A stretch of 64,000 bases of DNA from Ignavibacteriota bacterium. GTDB lineage: Bacteria; Bacteroidota; Ignavibacteria; Ignavibacteriales; Melioribacteraceae. Below are positions 42,498 through 51,988 of this stretch, in pieces (within the stretch, counting starts at the first letter, position 1; each line of letters starts with the position of its first letter). Location of the stretch: assembly GCA_016716225.1 (NCBI GenBank), contig JADJWT010000001.1:434001-498000 (forward strand). Direction: 5' to 3'. The notes under the pieces were generated by a model. The model did not search any database. It was not told the origin of the DNA and was given only the letters and a program-made list of their open reading frames with translations. A program made the position numbers and the translations under genes.

Positions 42498-42809
42498 ATG
42501 TCTATTTCAAAAAGATATTTGAAATCAAAACAAATTTGTAAAGTTACTTTTAAAATCCCGGCAGAAATTGGCATAAATCATAAAAAAGCAAATATTCTTG
42601 GTTCATTTAATAACTGGGATTATAATTCCCACAGAATGAAAAAACTTGTTAAAGATGGTTCTTTTTCAATTTTAATTGATCTTGAAGTTGGAAAGGAATA
42701 TGAGTTTAAATATTTTCTTGATAATTCGGTTTGGTTAAACGAAAAAGATGCTGATAGTCAAAAAACTACTGAATTCGGTGATTCATCAAATTCTATTGTA
42801 AAAGTTTAA
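42498..42809 (+). CDS. Glycogen-binding CBM48/AMPK-type domain protein
   Basis: 103 residues, almost entirely one early-set/CBM48 domain: VTFKIPAEIG, then ANILGSFNNWDYNSHRMKKL (the NNW glucan-binding motif), then FKYFLDNSVWLNEKDAD. No signal peptide, so it is cytoplasmic. Stand-alone CBM48 proteins of this size are common in this group of bacteria and are thought to attach to glycogen or to partner proteins. AAAAGGA lies before the ATG. It is convergent with the kinase gene at 42812, with only 2 bases between the stop codons. Confidence 0.88.
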   Translation: MSISKRYLKSKQICKVTFKIPAEIGINHKKANILGSFNNWDYNSHRMKKLVKDGSFSILIDLEVGKEYEFKYFLDNSVWLNEKDADSQKTTEFGDSSNSIVKV

Positions 42810-42811
42810 TT

Positions 42812-45268
42812 CTATTGTTCATTTTTGAGTGGTAGAGTAAATTTAAACTCACTTCCTTCTTCAAATTTACTTTCTACCCAAATTTTTCCTTGATGTTTCT
42901 CAACAAATTCTTTACATAATATTAGCCCAAGTCCGGTTCCCTTTTCTTTATCAGTACCTTTGGTCGTAATATGACTATCAATTTTAAACAATTTTTCTAT
43001 AATTTCTTCTTTTATTCCAACACCGCTATCTATTATAGAAATCGTTAAATTATTTTCATCTAATTTTTCTACATTAATTTTAATTGTACCGCCTTGCGGT
43101 GTAAATTTTATTGCGTTAGAAACTAAATTACGTAAAACCGTATCAATCATAAATTTATCGGCATTTACTTTATATTGTTTTTCCAAAAGATTTACTAACG
43201 TTATTTTCTTTCTTGCAGCATTTACTTGATAAAGCGCAATTACATCATTTATTAAATTGTTTATTTCAAAATTAATTGGATTAAATTCAATTCTTCCGGT
43301 CTGAATTCTTGACCATTGCAATAAATTTTCCAGCAGATTTTGAACATTTTTTGACGATTTATAAATGCTGTTCGTAAATTCTTTAATTTCTTCTTTTGAT
43401 AATGTTTCAAGATCTTCAATCATAACTTCGGCAAATCCAATAATTGATGTTAACGGACTTCTCAAGTCGTGTGAAATTATTGAGAAGAATTTATCCTTGC
43501 TGGCGTTTAATTCTTTAAGTCTTGTTTCAGAATCCCAAAGCATTTCATTTAATCTTGCTGCTTCAACCGCATTTTCTTCCATCAATTCTTTATTAAATTG
43601 AAGCTCTTCCACATATCTTTTTAGTGCTTCTTCAGCTTCAATTCTTTCTGTAATATCATGGAAAGCAGTTACGCAGCCAATTATTTTTCCATTTCGTTTA
43701 ATTGGCGATGAGACAAACGAAACCGGCAAATAATCATCATTTACGGTTTTGAAAAAATCATGAGTAATTCTTACAATTACTTCATCATTTAACACTTTGT
43801 TAATCGGGCAATCAATTTCAACTTTACTGTTATGATTATAAATTTTTTCAAATACTTTTGTATCTAGAACTTCTTCTGCGCTGTAACCAAGTAAATTATA
43901 AAATTCGGGATTTGCAAATCGCAAATTTCTATTTGAATCAATTAAGAAAATTCCTTCGGCAACTACGGAAGTAATTTCATTAAATTGTGTTTCGCTTTCC
44001 AAAAGTTTTGTTTCAATTTCTTTTCGTTTTGTAATATCAATTCCAACACCTAATAATCCAACAAATTCTCCGGTTTCTAAAATTCTTGGAACAACTTGCA
44101 TTAAAATCCATCTAAATTCGCCAGCTTTATTTTTAATTCTAATTTCACCTTCAAATCTTTCTTTATCTTTTAATAATTTTCTAAATTTTTCGGAAAAAAT
44201 TGAAATATCATCTTGATGAACAAAATTCTTAAAACTTTTTGCAAAATTTTCTTCACCAATAAATTCTGTTGTTTTGGGATTTACATAAGTTGCAGAAATT
44301 TTATTATCAGTCATCCAAAGCATTAGCGGCATTGTGTTTGCAATATTTACAAATCTTGCTTCGCTTTCTTTTAAAATTTCCTCGGCTTTTTTTCTTTCGG
44401 AAATATCACTTAAAGTTCCGGCAACTCTTAAAGGATTATTTTGTTCATCTCTAATTGCAACTTTTCCTTTATCCAAAACCCATTTCCAATCGCCGGATTT
44501 TGTTAAAACTTTATATTCTTTATTAAATTGTTCGGTTTTTCCTTCAAGGTGAGAATGCAAAGCTTCAATAACATCATCAATATGTTCCGGATGAATTCTA
44601 CTTTGCCAGGTAAATAAATCAGATTTTATTTCTCCGTTACGATAACCTAAAATTTCATAATAATGTTTACTGTAAAAAATTTCATCTTTTTGAATATTCC
44701 AATCCCAAAATCCATCGTTCGATCCTTCAAAAACTATTTGAAGTCTTTCAACATTTTCGATAAGAAGTTCTACAGCTTCGTCTCTTTCTTCTTCAACAGT
44801 TTTACTTTCAAAGTTTTTTTCCGAATTGCATAAATCACAATCTTTAACATTTTTTCTTATCAAATCTTCATATTGATGACGAATGGTTTCATCGGTAATT
44901 ATCAATTGAATATATTCTACATCATCATCTTTAATAATCGGTATAAATTGTATTTGAAAATGAAGATATTTTCCGCCTAATTTATATTGAAAATCCTCAA
45001 TAAATTTTTCTTTCAACAAACATCTTTCAATCCAATAATTCCAAGTATCAAAATATTCTGAAAATCTTTTTATGCCTTGGTAGGAATTTAAACTTTTATT
45101 GTAATCAAGTTTTTCACCGATGAAAATTTCAAATCTTTCTTTGAAGGAATTGTTAAAATAAATTAACTCCAAATTTTTATTGAAGGAAACAACACTATCG
45201 CGCAGAGAATCCAGAATGATTTTATGATCAAGTGCAATGGATGGTTTAAATGTAATTTCTGTATTCAT
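42812..45268 (-). CDS. Soluble multi-PAS sensor histidine kinase
   Basis: 818 residues, no membrane segment. Four PAS units can be seen: about 15-130 (RDSVVSFNKNLELIYFNNSF), 178-295 (FEGSNDGFWDWNIQKDEIF, GTLSDISERKKAEE), 300-420 (NTMPLMLWMTDNKISATYVN, GVGIDITKRKEIE) and 425-545 (AEGIFLIDSNRNLRFANPEF, AFHDITERIEAEEAL). A coiled linker leads to HisKA (FFSIISHDLRSPLTSIIGF) and HATPase (NLVSNAIKFTPQGG, IIDSGVGIKEE, GTGLGLILCKEF). No regulator gene is adjacent, so this is an orphan kinase. PAS units 2-3 have the PAC wording of light, redox or small-ligand sensors; no cofactor-binding residue is recognised. Confidence 0.92.
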   Translation of the reverse strand: MNTEITFKPSIALDHKIILDSLRDSVVSFNKNLELIYFNNSFKERFEIFIGEKLDYNKSLNSYQGIKRFSEYFDTWNYWIERCLLKEKFIEDFQYKLGGKYLHFQIQFIPIIKDDDVEYIQLIITDETIRHQYEDLIRKNVKDCDLCNSEKNFESKTVEEERDEAVELLIENVERLQIVFEGSNDGFWDWNIQKDEIFYSKHYYEILGYRNGEIKSDLFTWQSRIHPEHIDDVIEALHSHLEGKTEQFNKEYKVLTKSGDWKWVLDKGKVAIRDEQNNPLRVAGTLSDISERKKAEEILKESEARFVNIANTMPLMLWMTDNKISATYVNPKTTEFIGEENFAKSFKNFVHQDDISIFSEKFRKLLKDKERFEGEIRIKNKAGEFRWILMQVVPRILETGEFVGLLGVGIDITKRKEIETKLLESETQFNEITSVVAEGIFLIDSNRNLRFANPEFYNLLGYSAEEVLDTKVFEKIYNHNSKVEIDCPINKVLNDEVIVRITHDFFKTVNDDYLPVSFVSSPIKRNGKIIGCVTAFHDITERIEAEEALKRYVEELQFNKELMEENAVEAARLNEMLWDSETRLKELNASKDKFFSIISHDLRSPLTSIIGFAEVMIEDLETLSKEEIKEFTNSIYKSSKNVQNLLENLLQWSRIQTGRIEFNPINFEINNLINDVIALYQVNAARKKITLVNLLEKQYKVNADKFMIDTVLRNLVSNAIKFTPQGGTIKINVEKLDENNLTISIIDSGVGIKEEIIEKLFKIDSHITTKGTDKEKGTGLGLILCKEFVEKHQGKIWVESKFEEGSEFKFTLPLKNEQ

Positions 45269-45382
45269 TCACCAAAATGGAAAATAGTTTATCTACTATC
45301 GAAATAAATATCTAGTTTTTAATAACTTATTTTAATTTACTGCGTCTATTAATTTGCAATAAATTCTTTTTGGAGTTGAAAA

Positions 45383-45574
45383 ATGTTAACTTTTATACTT
45401 TGGGTAATTTTGGCGATTATTTCATTTCCTTTGGCAATTGCAGTTTTGATTCTTTATCCATTTATTTGGCTTCTTTTATTACCATTTAAAATTCTTGGTT
45501 TTGCTGTTGGTTTGGTTTTTGACGTTTTAAAAGCTATAATTTTATTTCCATTTAAAGTTTTAAAAATTGTTTAA
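45383..45574 (+). CDS. Small hydrophobic membrane protein (63 aa)
   Basis: 63 residues, nearly all hydrophobic: two or three membrane stretches (FILWVILAIISFPLAIAVLI, PFIWLLLLPFKILGFAVGLV, ILFPFKVLKIV). TGGAGTTG precedes the ATG at a good distance. The repeated PF(I/K) turns with Lys at the ends suggest a hairpin in the inner membrane. It is divergent from the multi-PAS kinase. Function unknown. Confidence 0.65.
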   Translation: MLTFILWVILAIISFPLAIAVLILYPFIWLLLLPFKILGFAVGLVFDVLKAIILFPFKVLKIV

Positions 45575-45701
45575 ATACATTTCATTACTTTTTCAAAATT
45601 AACTTTTTCCGCAAAAGAATAAGATTTTATATCTCATAATTTTTCTTCCAAATTATTTATCTTATAAAAACATTTTTTTAAAATAAGACACAATATTTTT
45701 T

Positions 45702-47765
45702 ATGAATAAAAATAAATCTGAAAATGAATTGATTCATGAGAAAAGTCCGTATTTATTACAGCATTCTCATAATCCGGTAAATTGGTTTTCATGGAATGAA
45801 AAAGCATTTGCAAAAGCAAAAAGTGAAAATAAACCAATATTTCTATCGATTGGTTACTCAACTTGCCACTGGTGTCACGTTATGGAAAAAGAATCTTTTG
45901 AAGATGAAGAAGTTGCAATATTAATGAACGAAGTTTTTGTATCCATAAAAGTAGATCGCGAAGAAAGACCCGATATCGATAATTTGTATATGTCGGTTTG
46001 CCAAATGTTAACCGGACACGGCGGTTGGCCTTTAACAATAATTATGACTCCATCTAAAAAACCATTTTTTGCCGGAACATATTTTCCAAAAAATTCCTTT
46101 GGAAACAGAATTGGAATGATTGATTTAACAATCCGAATTAGTGAAGTTTGGAAAAATCAGCAAAATGATATTATTGATTCAGCAGAAAAAATAACTGAAC
46201 ATTTAAAATCGAATAGAAATTTTAAAGTTTCAGATTTTACAAAACACGAAATAATTGAAACAGCTTTTCAAGAATTTCAAAATAGATTTGATGAAGAATT
46301 TGGAGGTTTTGGAGACCGTCCAAAATTTCCATCGCCTCATAATTTACTTTTCCTTTTAAGATATTTTGAAAAATCTAAAAATACAAATGCATTATTTATG
46401 GTTGAAAAGACTTTAACAAAAATGAGAAATGGCGGAATTTTTGATCATATTGGATTTGGCTTTCATCGCTATTCAACCGATAGAAATTGGCTTCTTCCCC
46501 ATTTTGAAAAAATGTTATACGATCAAGCAATGTTAATAATTGCTTATTCTGAAACTTTTCAAATAACAAAAAATCAGCTTTACAAAAATACTGCCGAAGA
46601 AATTATTACATACGTCTTGCGTGATTTGAAATCTTCCAACTTTGGTTTTTATTCTGCTGAAGATGCAGACAGCGAAGGTGAAGAAGGCAAATTTTACGTT
46701 TGGAATAAAAGTGAAATTCTAAAAACTCTTGGAACCGAAGACGGAAATAAATTTTGTGAAATATTTAATGTTACTGAAAGCGGAAATTATTTTGAAGAAG
46801 CTACCGGAAATTCAACAAATACGAATATTCTTCATCAAAAAAAATATTTTGATGATTCTCAAATAAATAGTTTCAAAACAAAAATATTTTTGGAACGCGA
46901 AAAAAGAATTCATCCATTTAAAGATGATAAAATTTTAACCGACTGGAATGGCTTGATGATTGCGGCTTTGGCAATTTCCGGAAGAATTTTTGAGAATAAA
47001 GAAATTATAAATGATGCGGAAAAATCTTTACAATTTATTTTTGAAGAATTAATTTCTGAAAACGGAAATTTGCTTCACAGATACAGAAACGGCGATTCGT
47101 CAATTTCAGCAAACATCGATGATTATGCTTTTCTAGTTTGGGCTTTAATCGAATTGTATCAATCAACTTTTAAAATATTTTATTTGCAAAAATCTATTGA
47201 ATTTACAGAAAAATTAATTGCAAATTTTTGGGATGAAGAAAACAATTCCGGTTTCTTTTTTACCGATAAAAATAATTCAGATTTAATTTCACGCACAAAA
47301 GAATTTTATGATGGTGCAATTCCAAGCGGAAATTCTGTAATGTTTAATAATTTGCAAAAACTTTACAAAATTACAAACGATCATAAGTTTAAAAATTATT
47401 CAGAATTTTTAAACAAAACTTATAAACAAAGTGTTGAGAAAGTTCCAATTAGTTTTGCACATTTTTTAGCTGGATTGAATTTTCAATTTAATTCTTCACA
47501 AGAAATTATAATTGTTGGTGATAAAGAAAATTCATTAACAAAGCGAATGCTGAAAATAATTCATGAAAATTTTCTACCGAATAGTGTTGTAATTTTATGG
47601 GATAAAAATTCTTCTGATTTTAAATTGCAGAAAAAATTAATTCCGTATTTAGATAATTATGAAATGCTAGAAAATACAACCACAGCTTATATTTGCCAGA
47701 ATTATGAATGCAGTTTACCAACTAATGATTTAGATAAATTTAAAGAATTGCTAAAATTGAAATGA
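45702..47765 (+). CDS. DUF255 thioredoxin-domain protein (YyaL / SPATA20 family)
   Basis: 687 residues, cytoplasmic. The N-terminal thioredoxin-like domain (about 1-165) has the family hallmark NELIHEKSPYLLQHSHNPVN, then GYSTCHWCHVMEKESFED, with a CHWC active site, and VKVDREERPDID-type wording (IKVDREERPDIDNLYM). It is followed by an alpha/alpha-barrel like that of N-acylglucosamine epimerases (GGFGDRPKFPSPHNL, DHIGFGFHRYSTDRNW, FYSAEDADSEGEEGKFYVW, LTDWNGLMIAALA). Family members are widespread; the substrate is not established. It stands alone. Confidence 0.92.
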   Translation: MNKNKSENELIHEKSPYLLQHSHNPVNWFSWNEKAFAKAKSENKPIFLSIGYSTCHWCHVMEKESFEDEEVAILMNEVFVSIKVDREERPDIDNLYMSVCQMLTGHGGWPLTIIMTPSKKPFFAGTYFPKNSFGNRIGMIDLTIRISEVWKNQQNDIIDSAEKITEHLKSNRNFKVSDFTKHEIIETAFQEFQNRFDEEFGGFGDRPKFPSPHNLLFLLRYFEKSKNTNALFMVEKTLTKMRNGGIFDHIGFGFHRYSTDRNWLLPHFEKMLYDQAMLIIAYSETFQITKNQLYKNTAEEIITYVLRDLKSSNFGFYSAEDADSEGEEGKFYVWNKSEILKTLGTEDGNKFCEIFNVTESGNYFEEATGNSTNTNILHQKKYFDDSQINSFKTKIFLEREKRIHPFKDDKILTDWNGLMIAALAISGRIFENKEIINDAEKSLQFIFEELISENGNLLHRYRNGDSSISANIDDYAFLVWALIELYQSTFKIFYLQKSIEFTEKLIANFWDEENNSGFFFTDKNNSDLISRTKEFYDGAIPSGNSVMFNNLQKLYKITNDHKFKNYSEFLNKTYKQSVEKVPISFAHFLAGLNFQFNSSQEIIIVGDKENSLTKRMLKIIHENFLPNSVVILWDKNSSDFKLQKKLIPYLDNYEMLENTTTAYICQNYECSLPTNDLDKFKELLKLK

Positions 47766-47901
47766 TTTGTTTTTAATTAATTATAAATCTACAAATTGCA
47801 TGCTTATGCACGAATGTTTAAACCGGTCATTCATTTTTAAATTGTGAATTCTGAAATATTCAAGTAAGTATTTGGAAGAAGCAAGATTTAGAAATATATT
47901 T

Positions 47902-48447
47902 TCACAATTTAGATATTGTTGTTTCACAAAACTGAATAAAACTTTTCGATAAATTTTTAAATTCTTTCACAATTTCATCGTCATTGCAATTTCCGTTTTC
48001 ATCAAATTTATCTTCAACATTTGCAATTGAAACAGCACGAGGTAAAACAAATCCGCCAATATGTGCACAGACACTTCTTAAATGTTCTAAAGATTTTATT
48101 GCTCCAATTGAACCGCTTGCAATTCCAAAAATGCTCACTGGTTTATTTTTCATTTCGGAAGGATAACTTGCATTTTCAAACATTAATTTTAATTTTGCCG
48201 AAAAAGAACCGTTGTATTCGGGAGTTCCTAAAATATATGCATCAGCAGATTTTAAAAGTTTTCTTAATTTTGGCGAGTCGTCGTTTTCAATTTGTTCGCC
48301 GGGAAAAGGTAAATTGAAATCTTTTAAACTAATTTCAGTAATTATAAAATTTTCATTTTTTGCAAAAACTTTTTTTATGCAATTTATACAAAAACCAACA
48401 TAATTTCTTTTTTGTGCGCTTCCATTAATAATTGCAACATTAATCAT
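47902..48447 (-). CDS. NADPH-dependent FMN reductase family protein
   Basis: 181 residues of the flavodoxin-like FMN_red family: phosphate loop at the N-terminus (IINGSAQKRNYVG), FNLPFPGE, then GTPEYNGSFSAKLKLMFE, which is the flavin-binding segment, and FGIASGSIGAIKSLEHLR. Members reduce FMN, quinones, azo dyes or chromate with NAD(P)H. Single-copy gene with no functional neighbours here. Confidence 0.88.
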   Translation of the reverse strand: MINVAIINGSAQKRNYVGFCINCIKKVFAKNENFIITEISLKDFNLPFPGEQIENDDSPKLRKLLKSADAYILGTPEYNGSFSAKLKLMFENASYPSEMKNKPVSIFGIASGSIGAIKSLEHLRSVCAHIGGFVLPRAVSIANVEDKFDENGNCNDDEIVKEFKNLSKSFIQFCETTISKL

Positions 48448-48546
48448 TCTAACTTCTTTCTAAAATTGAGAAGAGTTTTACTTTGCAAAATTACAAATTT
48501 GAAATAGAAATTAGTAATTAAAAGAATCTTCTAAAATATTAATAAT

Positions 48547-48642
48547 GTCATTCCGGCCAGCCTGCCGGTAGGCAAGTTTCCATTATTTGCAATACCGGAA
48601 TCTATTAAACATATTCTGGATTCCCACTTTCGTAAGAATGAC
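48547..48642. repeat. GTCATTCC-family palindromic repeat
   Basis: Begins GTCATTCCGGCCAGCCTGCC, with inner GCCTGCCGGTAGGC dyad, and ends CTTTCGTAAGAATGAC after CTGGATTCCCA. It lies 30 bases after the stop of the DUF4340 gene, at the end of the ABC operon. The reading frame that crosses it is not a gene. Confidence 0.75.
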
Positions 48643-48672
48643 ACCACCTTTGATTTATTTTTTTCGAGGTTT

Positions 48673-49596
48673 CTAAAACAAAGTTTCCTTTTTGAAGAAA
48701 ATTTTATTTCCAAAAGTTTTTCCATCAAAATAATTTTCAATATTCATTGAAGATTCAATAATGTAGTTTATTGAATCTTGATAAGCAAAAATTGTTATAG
48801 GATTTTGATTTTCAACTTCGATTGTAAGTTTGGAAGTCAGCTTTGGAAAAGCTGCCTTTTCTTTATTAACAAAATTCGAATTCGTTAATCTCTCAATTGA
48901 GTTTAGAGTATTTTCAGTTTTTGTAGAATCCGTTTTAATTCCGTTTACAAACCAAGAATTATTGACTTTTACAAGCTCATAAGAACTATCAGAATTTGCA
49001 GATTCAAATTTCAGTTTGTTCCATTTTTGTCTTTCAGATTTAATAATTGTTTCGTCTCTAAAATCATTTGAAGTTTTGTTGAAAATCATATCCAAAAATC
49101 CTTCAACTTCATAAATATCAATATCACTGGCAAGTTTAACAAAAGTGGACATTGATCTTGGCTGCTGAAATGCAAATTTACCAATCATTAAATCCAGTAC
49201 TTTTTCACTTCCTTCTTTTATTTCAATTCTTGTTGATGCAGAATCAATTTGATATTCTTTCCATTTATCTTTACTTCTCGCAGCAACTCTTTGTGGTTTC
49301 ACCAATAATAATTGATTAAGCAAATTTTCAACTTTTATTTTTGGAACAGTAAATTGTTTACCAAAATCGGAATTTACTTTCCAAATATTATCAACTTTTA
49401 AAATTCTTACTTCTTCGCCTTTTAAAGATTTTGGATAAATAGATATTTGTGAAACTTTTGATGTATCAATTGAAACTAATTCATTTCTGAATGTTCTTTC
49501 CTTTTTTGTCGATTCACTCGTAAATATTAAGGTAACTGCAATTATTAAAATTGCTAAAAATATCCAAAGAAATTTGTTTGAATTTTTATTAAACAT
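48673..49596 (-). CDS. DUF4340 protein of the Gld-like ABC operon
   Basis: 307 residues with an N-terminal membrane anchor (FLWIFLAILIIAVTLIFT), then a periplasmic domain with repeated wording: VSIDTSKVSQISIYP, IWKVNSDFGKQFTVP, and the second half SSYELVKVNNSWFVNGIKTD. This matches DUF4340, which regularly follows GldG-like genes. The start overlaps the GldG-like stop by 8 bases, so it is part of the same operon and likely of the same complex in the inner membrane. Confidence 0.85.
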   Translation of the reverse strand: MFNKNSNKFLWIFLAILIIAVTLIFTSESTKKERTFRNELVSIDTSKVSQISIYPKSLKGEEVRILKVDNIWKVNSDFGKQFTVPKIKVENLLNQLLLVKPQRVAARSKDKWKEYQIDSASTRIEIKEGSEKVLDLMIGKFAFQQPRSMSTFVKLASDIDIYEVEGFLDMIFNKTSNDFRDETIIKSERQKWNKLKFESANSDSSYELVKVNNSWFVNGIKTDSTKTENTLNSIERLTNSNFVNKEKAAFPKLTSKLTIEVENQNPITIFAYQDSINYIIESSMNIENYFDGKTFGNKIFFKKETLF

Positions 49597-51127
49597 AGTC
49601 GGTCGATTTTATAATGTTTCTAATTTTTTTCTTATACTGAAATCTTGCAAAACCAAATAAAATTATTGCACCAATAGGAATTAAAAAATTAGCATATTTA
49701 ACTAAAGTTTTTGTGCTGTCTTCTAATTGTGCATCGAGCGGGCGCGCAGTTACACCTTTTGTTCTAAGTTCAATTAAGCCGGTATCATCGGAAAGCCAAT
49801 CAATTGCATTAGTCATTAAATTTACATTATCCGGTTGTAATTGTTGAGCTTGCTGGCCTTCTCCGTTTACAGCAAAATCGCCATCGCTAAACACAACCAT
49901 TTTTGTATAGGAATTTCTTGCAATCTTTCCTTCAACCGCAACTGCAACGGGAATGTTAGACATTCCAAAATCTTGACTTCCCCACTGTTTTTGAATATCA
50001 AAAAATAATGGTAAAGTTTCTAAAGAAGATTTATCCGAAGAAGATGCTAAAGTAGTAAATTTTATACTTGTATCTTTTTGTGTAACTGTAATTGAACTTG
50101 CAAAAGGAAACAAAACGGCTTCTAAGCCTTTTGTAATTGGATGTTCATTAAATTTAGAAATAATTGGTAAGTATGGGAAACTTACCGGGATATTCATTCT
50201 GAACATTCCTTGATTTTGTTGAACCATAACGCTGCTGCATTTTGCATCAACTAAAAAATTATCCGCAATTGTAATTCCATATTTACTTAACCATTTTGAA
50301 AATCCAGTATTTACCAATTCACCGGTTGCATTTTGAAAATTTCCTTTAACATTATTTATTGCTAAAAGTAATCTCCCACCGCGAGATAAAAATTCATCCA
50401 AGAAAATAAAATCTCTTTCAACAATTGAATCAGTTGGAGCAATTACTACCAAAGTTTTTATTTCAAATGGAATATTTGTAGAATCTGTAAGTGTAACGGT
50501 TCTTTCTTCATACATTACATTTAGTTGCTGCCTTAACTGAATTAGTTGATCTAAACTTGGTTCGCCGTGACCTTGTAAAAATCCTACTACCGGTTTTTCT
50601 TTTGCCGATAATTTTTTAATTCCAGACGAAAGTGCATATTCCATTGCTGCTCCGGGTTGAATAAAAGGAATTGGTTCTTTATTTTCACCAAGCTGCAAAA
50701 GCGCACCAAGATATGCTTTCTGTTGTTTAACTTGATCTTTATCCCTAACATTTATCATAATTGGTGAAATTCCAGCTTGCTGAGCTTTCATTTCAACTTC
50801 TTGATCTTCATTAGGGTTTATAAATTCATAAACAACATTTCCGTTAGATCGGTTTGAATATTCGATTAATAAATCTTTAAAATCTTGTCTAACTTTCTCA
50901 ATATCCGGAGGTAAATCTTCTGAAAAATATGATGTAACAGTTAACGGTTCATCTAAATTCTTTAAGATATCTTTTGTAGCATCGCTTAATGAATATCTTT
51001 GATCTTCAGTTAAATCAATCCTAAAAGAATATCTTGATGAAAGAACATTTATCAAAATTATTATTGCAACTGCTAAAAATAATGTGGTCTGAATTTTTCT
51101 TTTTGTTAACATATTTATTTTACTCAA
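49589..51127 (-). CDS. GldG-family ABC-associated membrane protein
   Basis: 512 residues: a helix near the N-terminus (TTLFLAVAIIILINVLSS), a long periplasmic part with RFDLTEDQRYSLSDAT-type opening (FRIDLTEDQRYSLSDATKDI), VTSYFSEDLPPDI, FLQGHGEPSLD and ISRGGRLLLAIN-like segment (FLSRGGRLLLAINNVKG), and a C-terminal helix (FLIPIGAIILFGFARF). This is the GldG/ABC_transp_aux architecture. In gliding Bacteroidota GldA-GldF-GldG form an ABC complex; here it pairs with the permease whose stop overlaps this start by 8 bases. In non-gliding bacteria the substrate is unknown. Confidence 0.88.
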   Translation of the reverse strand: MSKINMLTKRKIQTTLFLAVAIIILINVLSSRYSFRIDLTEDQRYSLSDATKDILKNLDEPLTVTSYFSEDLPPDIEKVRQDFKDLLIEYSNRSNGNVVYEFINPNEDQEVEMKAQQAGISPIMINVRDKDQVKQQKAYLGALLQLGENKEPIPFIQPGAAMEYALSSGIKKLSAKEKPVVGFLQGHGEPSLDQLIQLRQQLNVMYEERTVTLTDSTNIPFEIKTLVVIAPTDSIVERDFIFLDEFLSRGGRLLLAINNVKGNFQNATGELVNTGFSKWLSKYGITIADNFLVDAKCSSVMVQQNQGMFRMNIPVSFPYLPIISKFNEHPITKGLEAVLFPFASSITVTQKDTSIKFTTLASSSDKSSLETLPLFFDIQKQWGSQDFGMSNIPVAVAVEGKIARNSYTKMVVFSDGDFAVNGEGQQAQQLQPDNVNLMTNAIDWLSDDTGLIELRTKGVTARPLDAQLEDSTKTLVKYANFLIPIGAIILFGFARFQYKKKIRNIIKSTDYV

Positions 51128-51845
51128 CTATATTTCTTTTTGATAATACTGAATCTGCAGATAATAAACCAATCGCTGTAATTGATAAAAAATAAACTAA
51201 ATCTTTGGAATCTATTACACCTCTTGATATTGATTCGTAATGAGTTGATAAACTCAAATAATTGAAAAAGTATGCAGCTGTACCCGTAAAACTTGAAGAT
51301 AAAACATCAAAAATTATTAGAAAGAATACACCAATAAAAAGTGCAATTAAAAATGCAACAATTTGATTATTAGTAATACTGCTTGCAAATAATCCAATAC
51401 TTGTAAATGCGGCACTCATTAACAACATTCCAAAATATCCGCTCCAAACTGAACCGTGATCTATTGGTCCAAGTAGTGAAATGCTTATGTAATAAGGAAT
51501 TGTTAAAAGTAATGCAACGCTAATCAACATCATTACCGAAAGAAACTTTCCGGCAATTAATTGCCAATCAGTAATTGGTTTTGTGAGTAACAATTCTAAA
51601 GTTCCGGTTTTTCTTTCTTCAGCTAGCATTTTCATTGTTAATGCGGGAATGAAGAAAAATAAAGTCCAATATGCAACTGAGAAAAACGGCATTAATGTAG
51701 CTTGACCAATAAAGAAAATATCCGAACCGTAAAGCCATGTAAAAAATCCGCTTAAACCTAAAAACACTACTAATATTATATAAGCGGCAAGTGAATCAAA
51801 AAAAGTTCTAAATTCTTTTTTTGCTATTATCCAAATTGGTTTCAT
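51120..51845 (-). CDS. GldF-like ABC transporter permease
   Basis: 241 residues with six membrane segments, in the ABC-2 family: KKEFRTFFDSLAAYIILVVF, FWTLFFFIPALTMKMLAEERKTGTLELLLTKPI (given in parts: FIPALTMKMLAEERKTG, TLELLLTKPITDWQLI), FASSITNNQIVAFLIALFIG. The EERKTGTLELLLTKP segment is the hallmark of this permease family. Overlaps the GldG-like gene and is separated from the ATPase gene by 143 bases that hold a palindromic repeat. Confidence 0.9.
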   Translation of the reverse strand: MKPIWIIAKKEFRTFFDSLAAYIILVVFLGLSGFFTWLYGSDIFFIGQATLMPFFSVAYWTLFFFIPALTMKMLAEERKTGTLELLLTKPITDWQLIAGKFLSVMMLISVALLLTIPYYISISLLGPIDHGSVWSGYFGMLLMSAAFTSIGLFASSITNNQIVAFLIALFIGVFFLIIFDVLSSSFTGTAAYFFNYLSLSTHYESISRGVIDSKDLVYFLSITAIGLLSADSVLSKRNIVE

Positions 51846-51875
51846 ATTATCCCTAAAATATAATTTTTATACTTT

Positions 51876-51969
51876 GTCATGCTGTCCGTTAGCCAACGTT
51901 TTATTTCAGCATCTTATTCCTAAAACAGATTCCGGCCTTTCATATAAAAACAATGAAAACCGGAATGAC
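51876..51969. repeat. GTCATTCC-family palindromic repeat inside the ABC operon
   Basis: Begins GTCATGCTG and ends AACCGGAATGAC, with AGATTCCGGCC inside. It occupies most of the 143 bases between the ATPase gene and the permease gene. If transcribed, it would form a hairpin that could uncouple expression of the two parts. Confidence 0.7.
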
Positions 51970-51988
51970 AAATAGTTAATTGTTGAAA

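Noticed and set aside
45271..45310. CTACTATCGAAAT before the multi-PAS kinase as a sixth copy of the operator
   Set aside because: There is no GTAG half at the required distance.
48531..48740. A 69-codon minus-strand frame overlapping the end of the DUF4340 gene
   Set aside because: It overlaps the end of a well-supported gene in another frame and then runs through a palindromic repeat.
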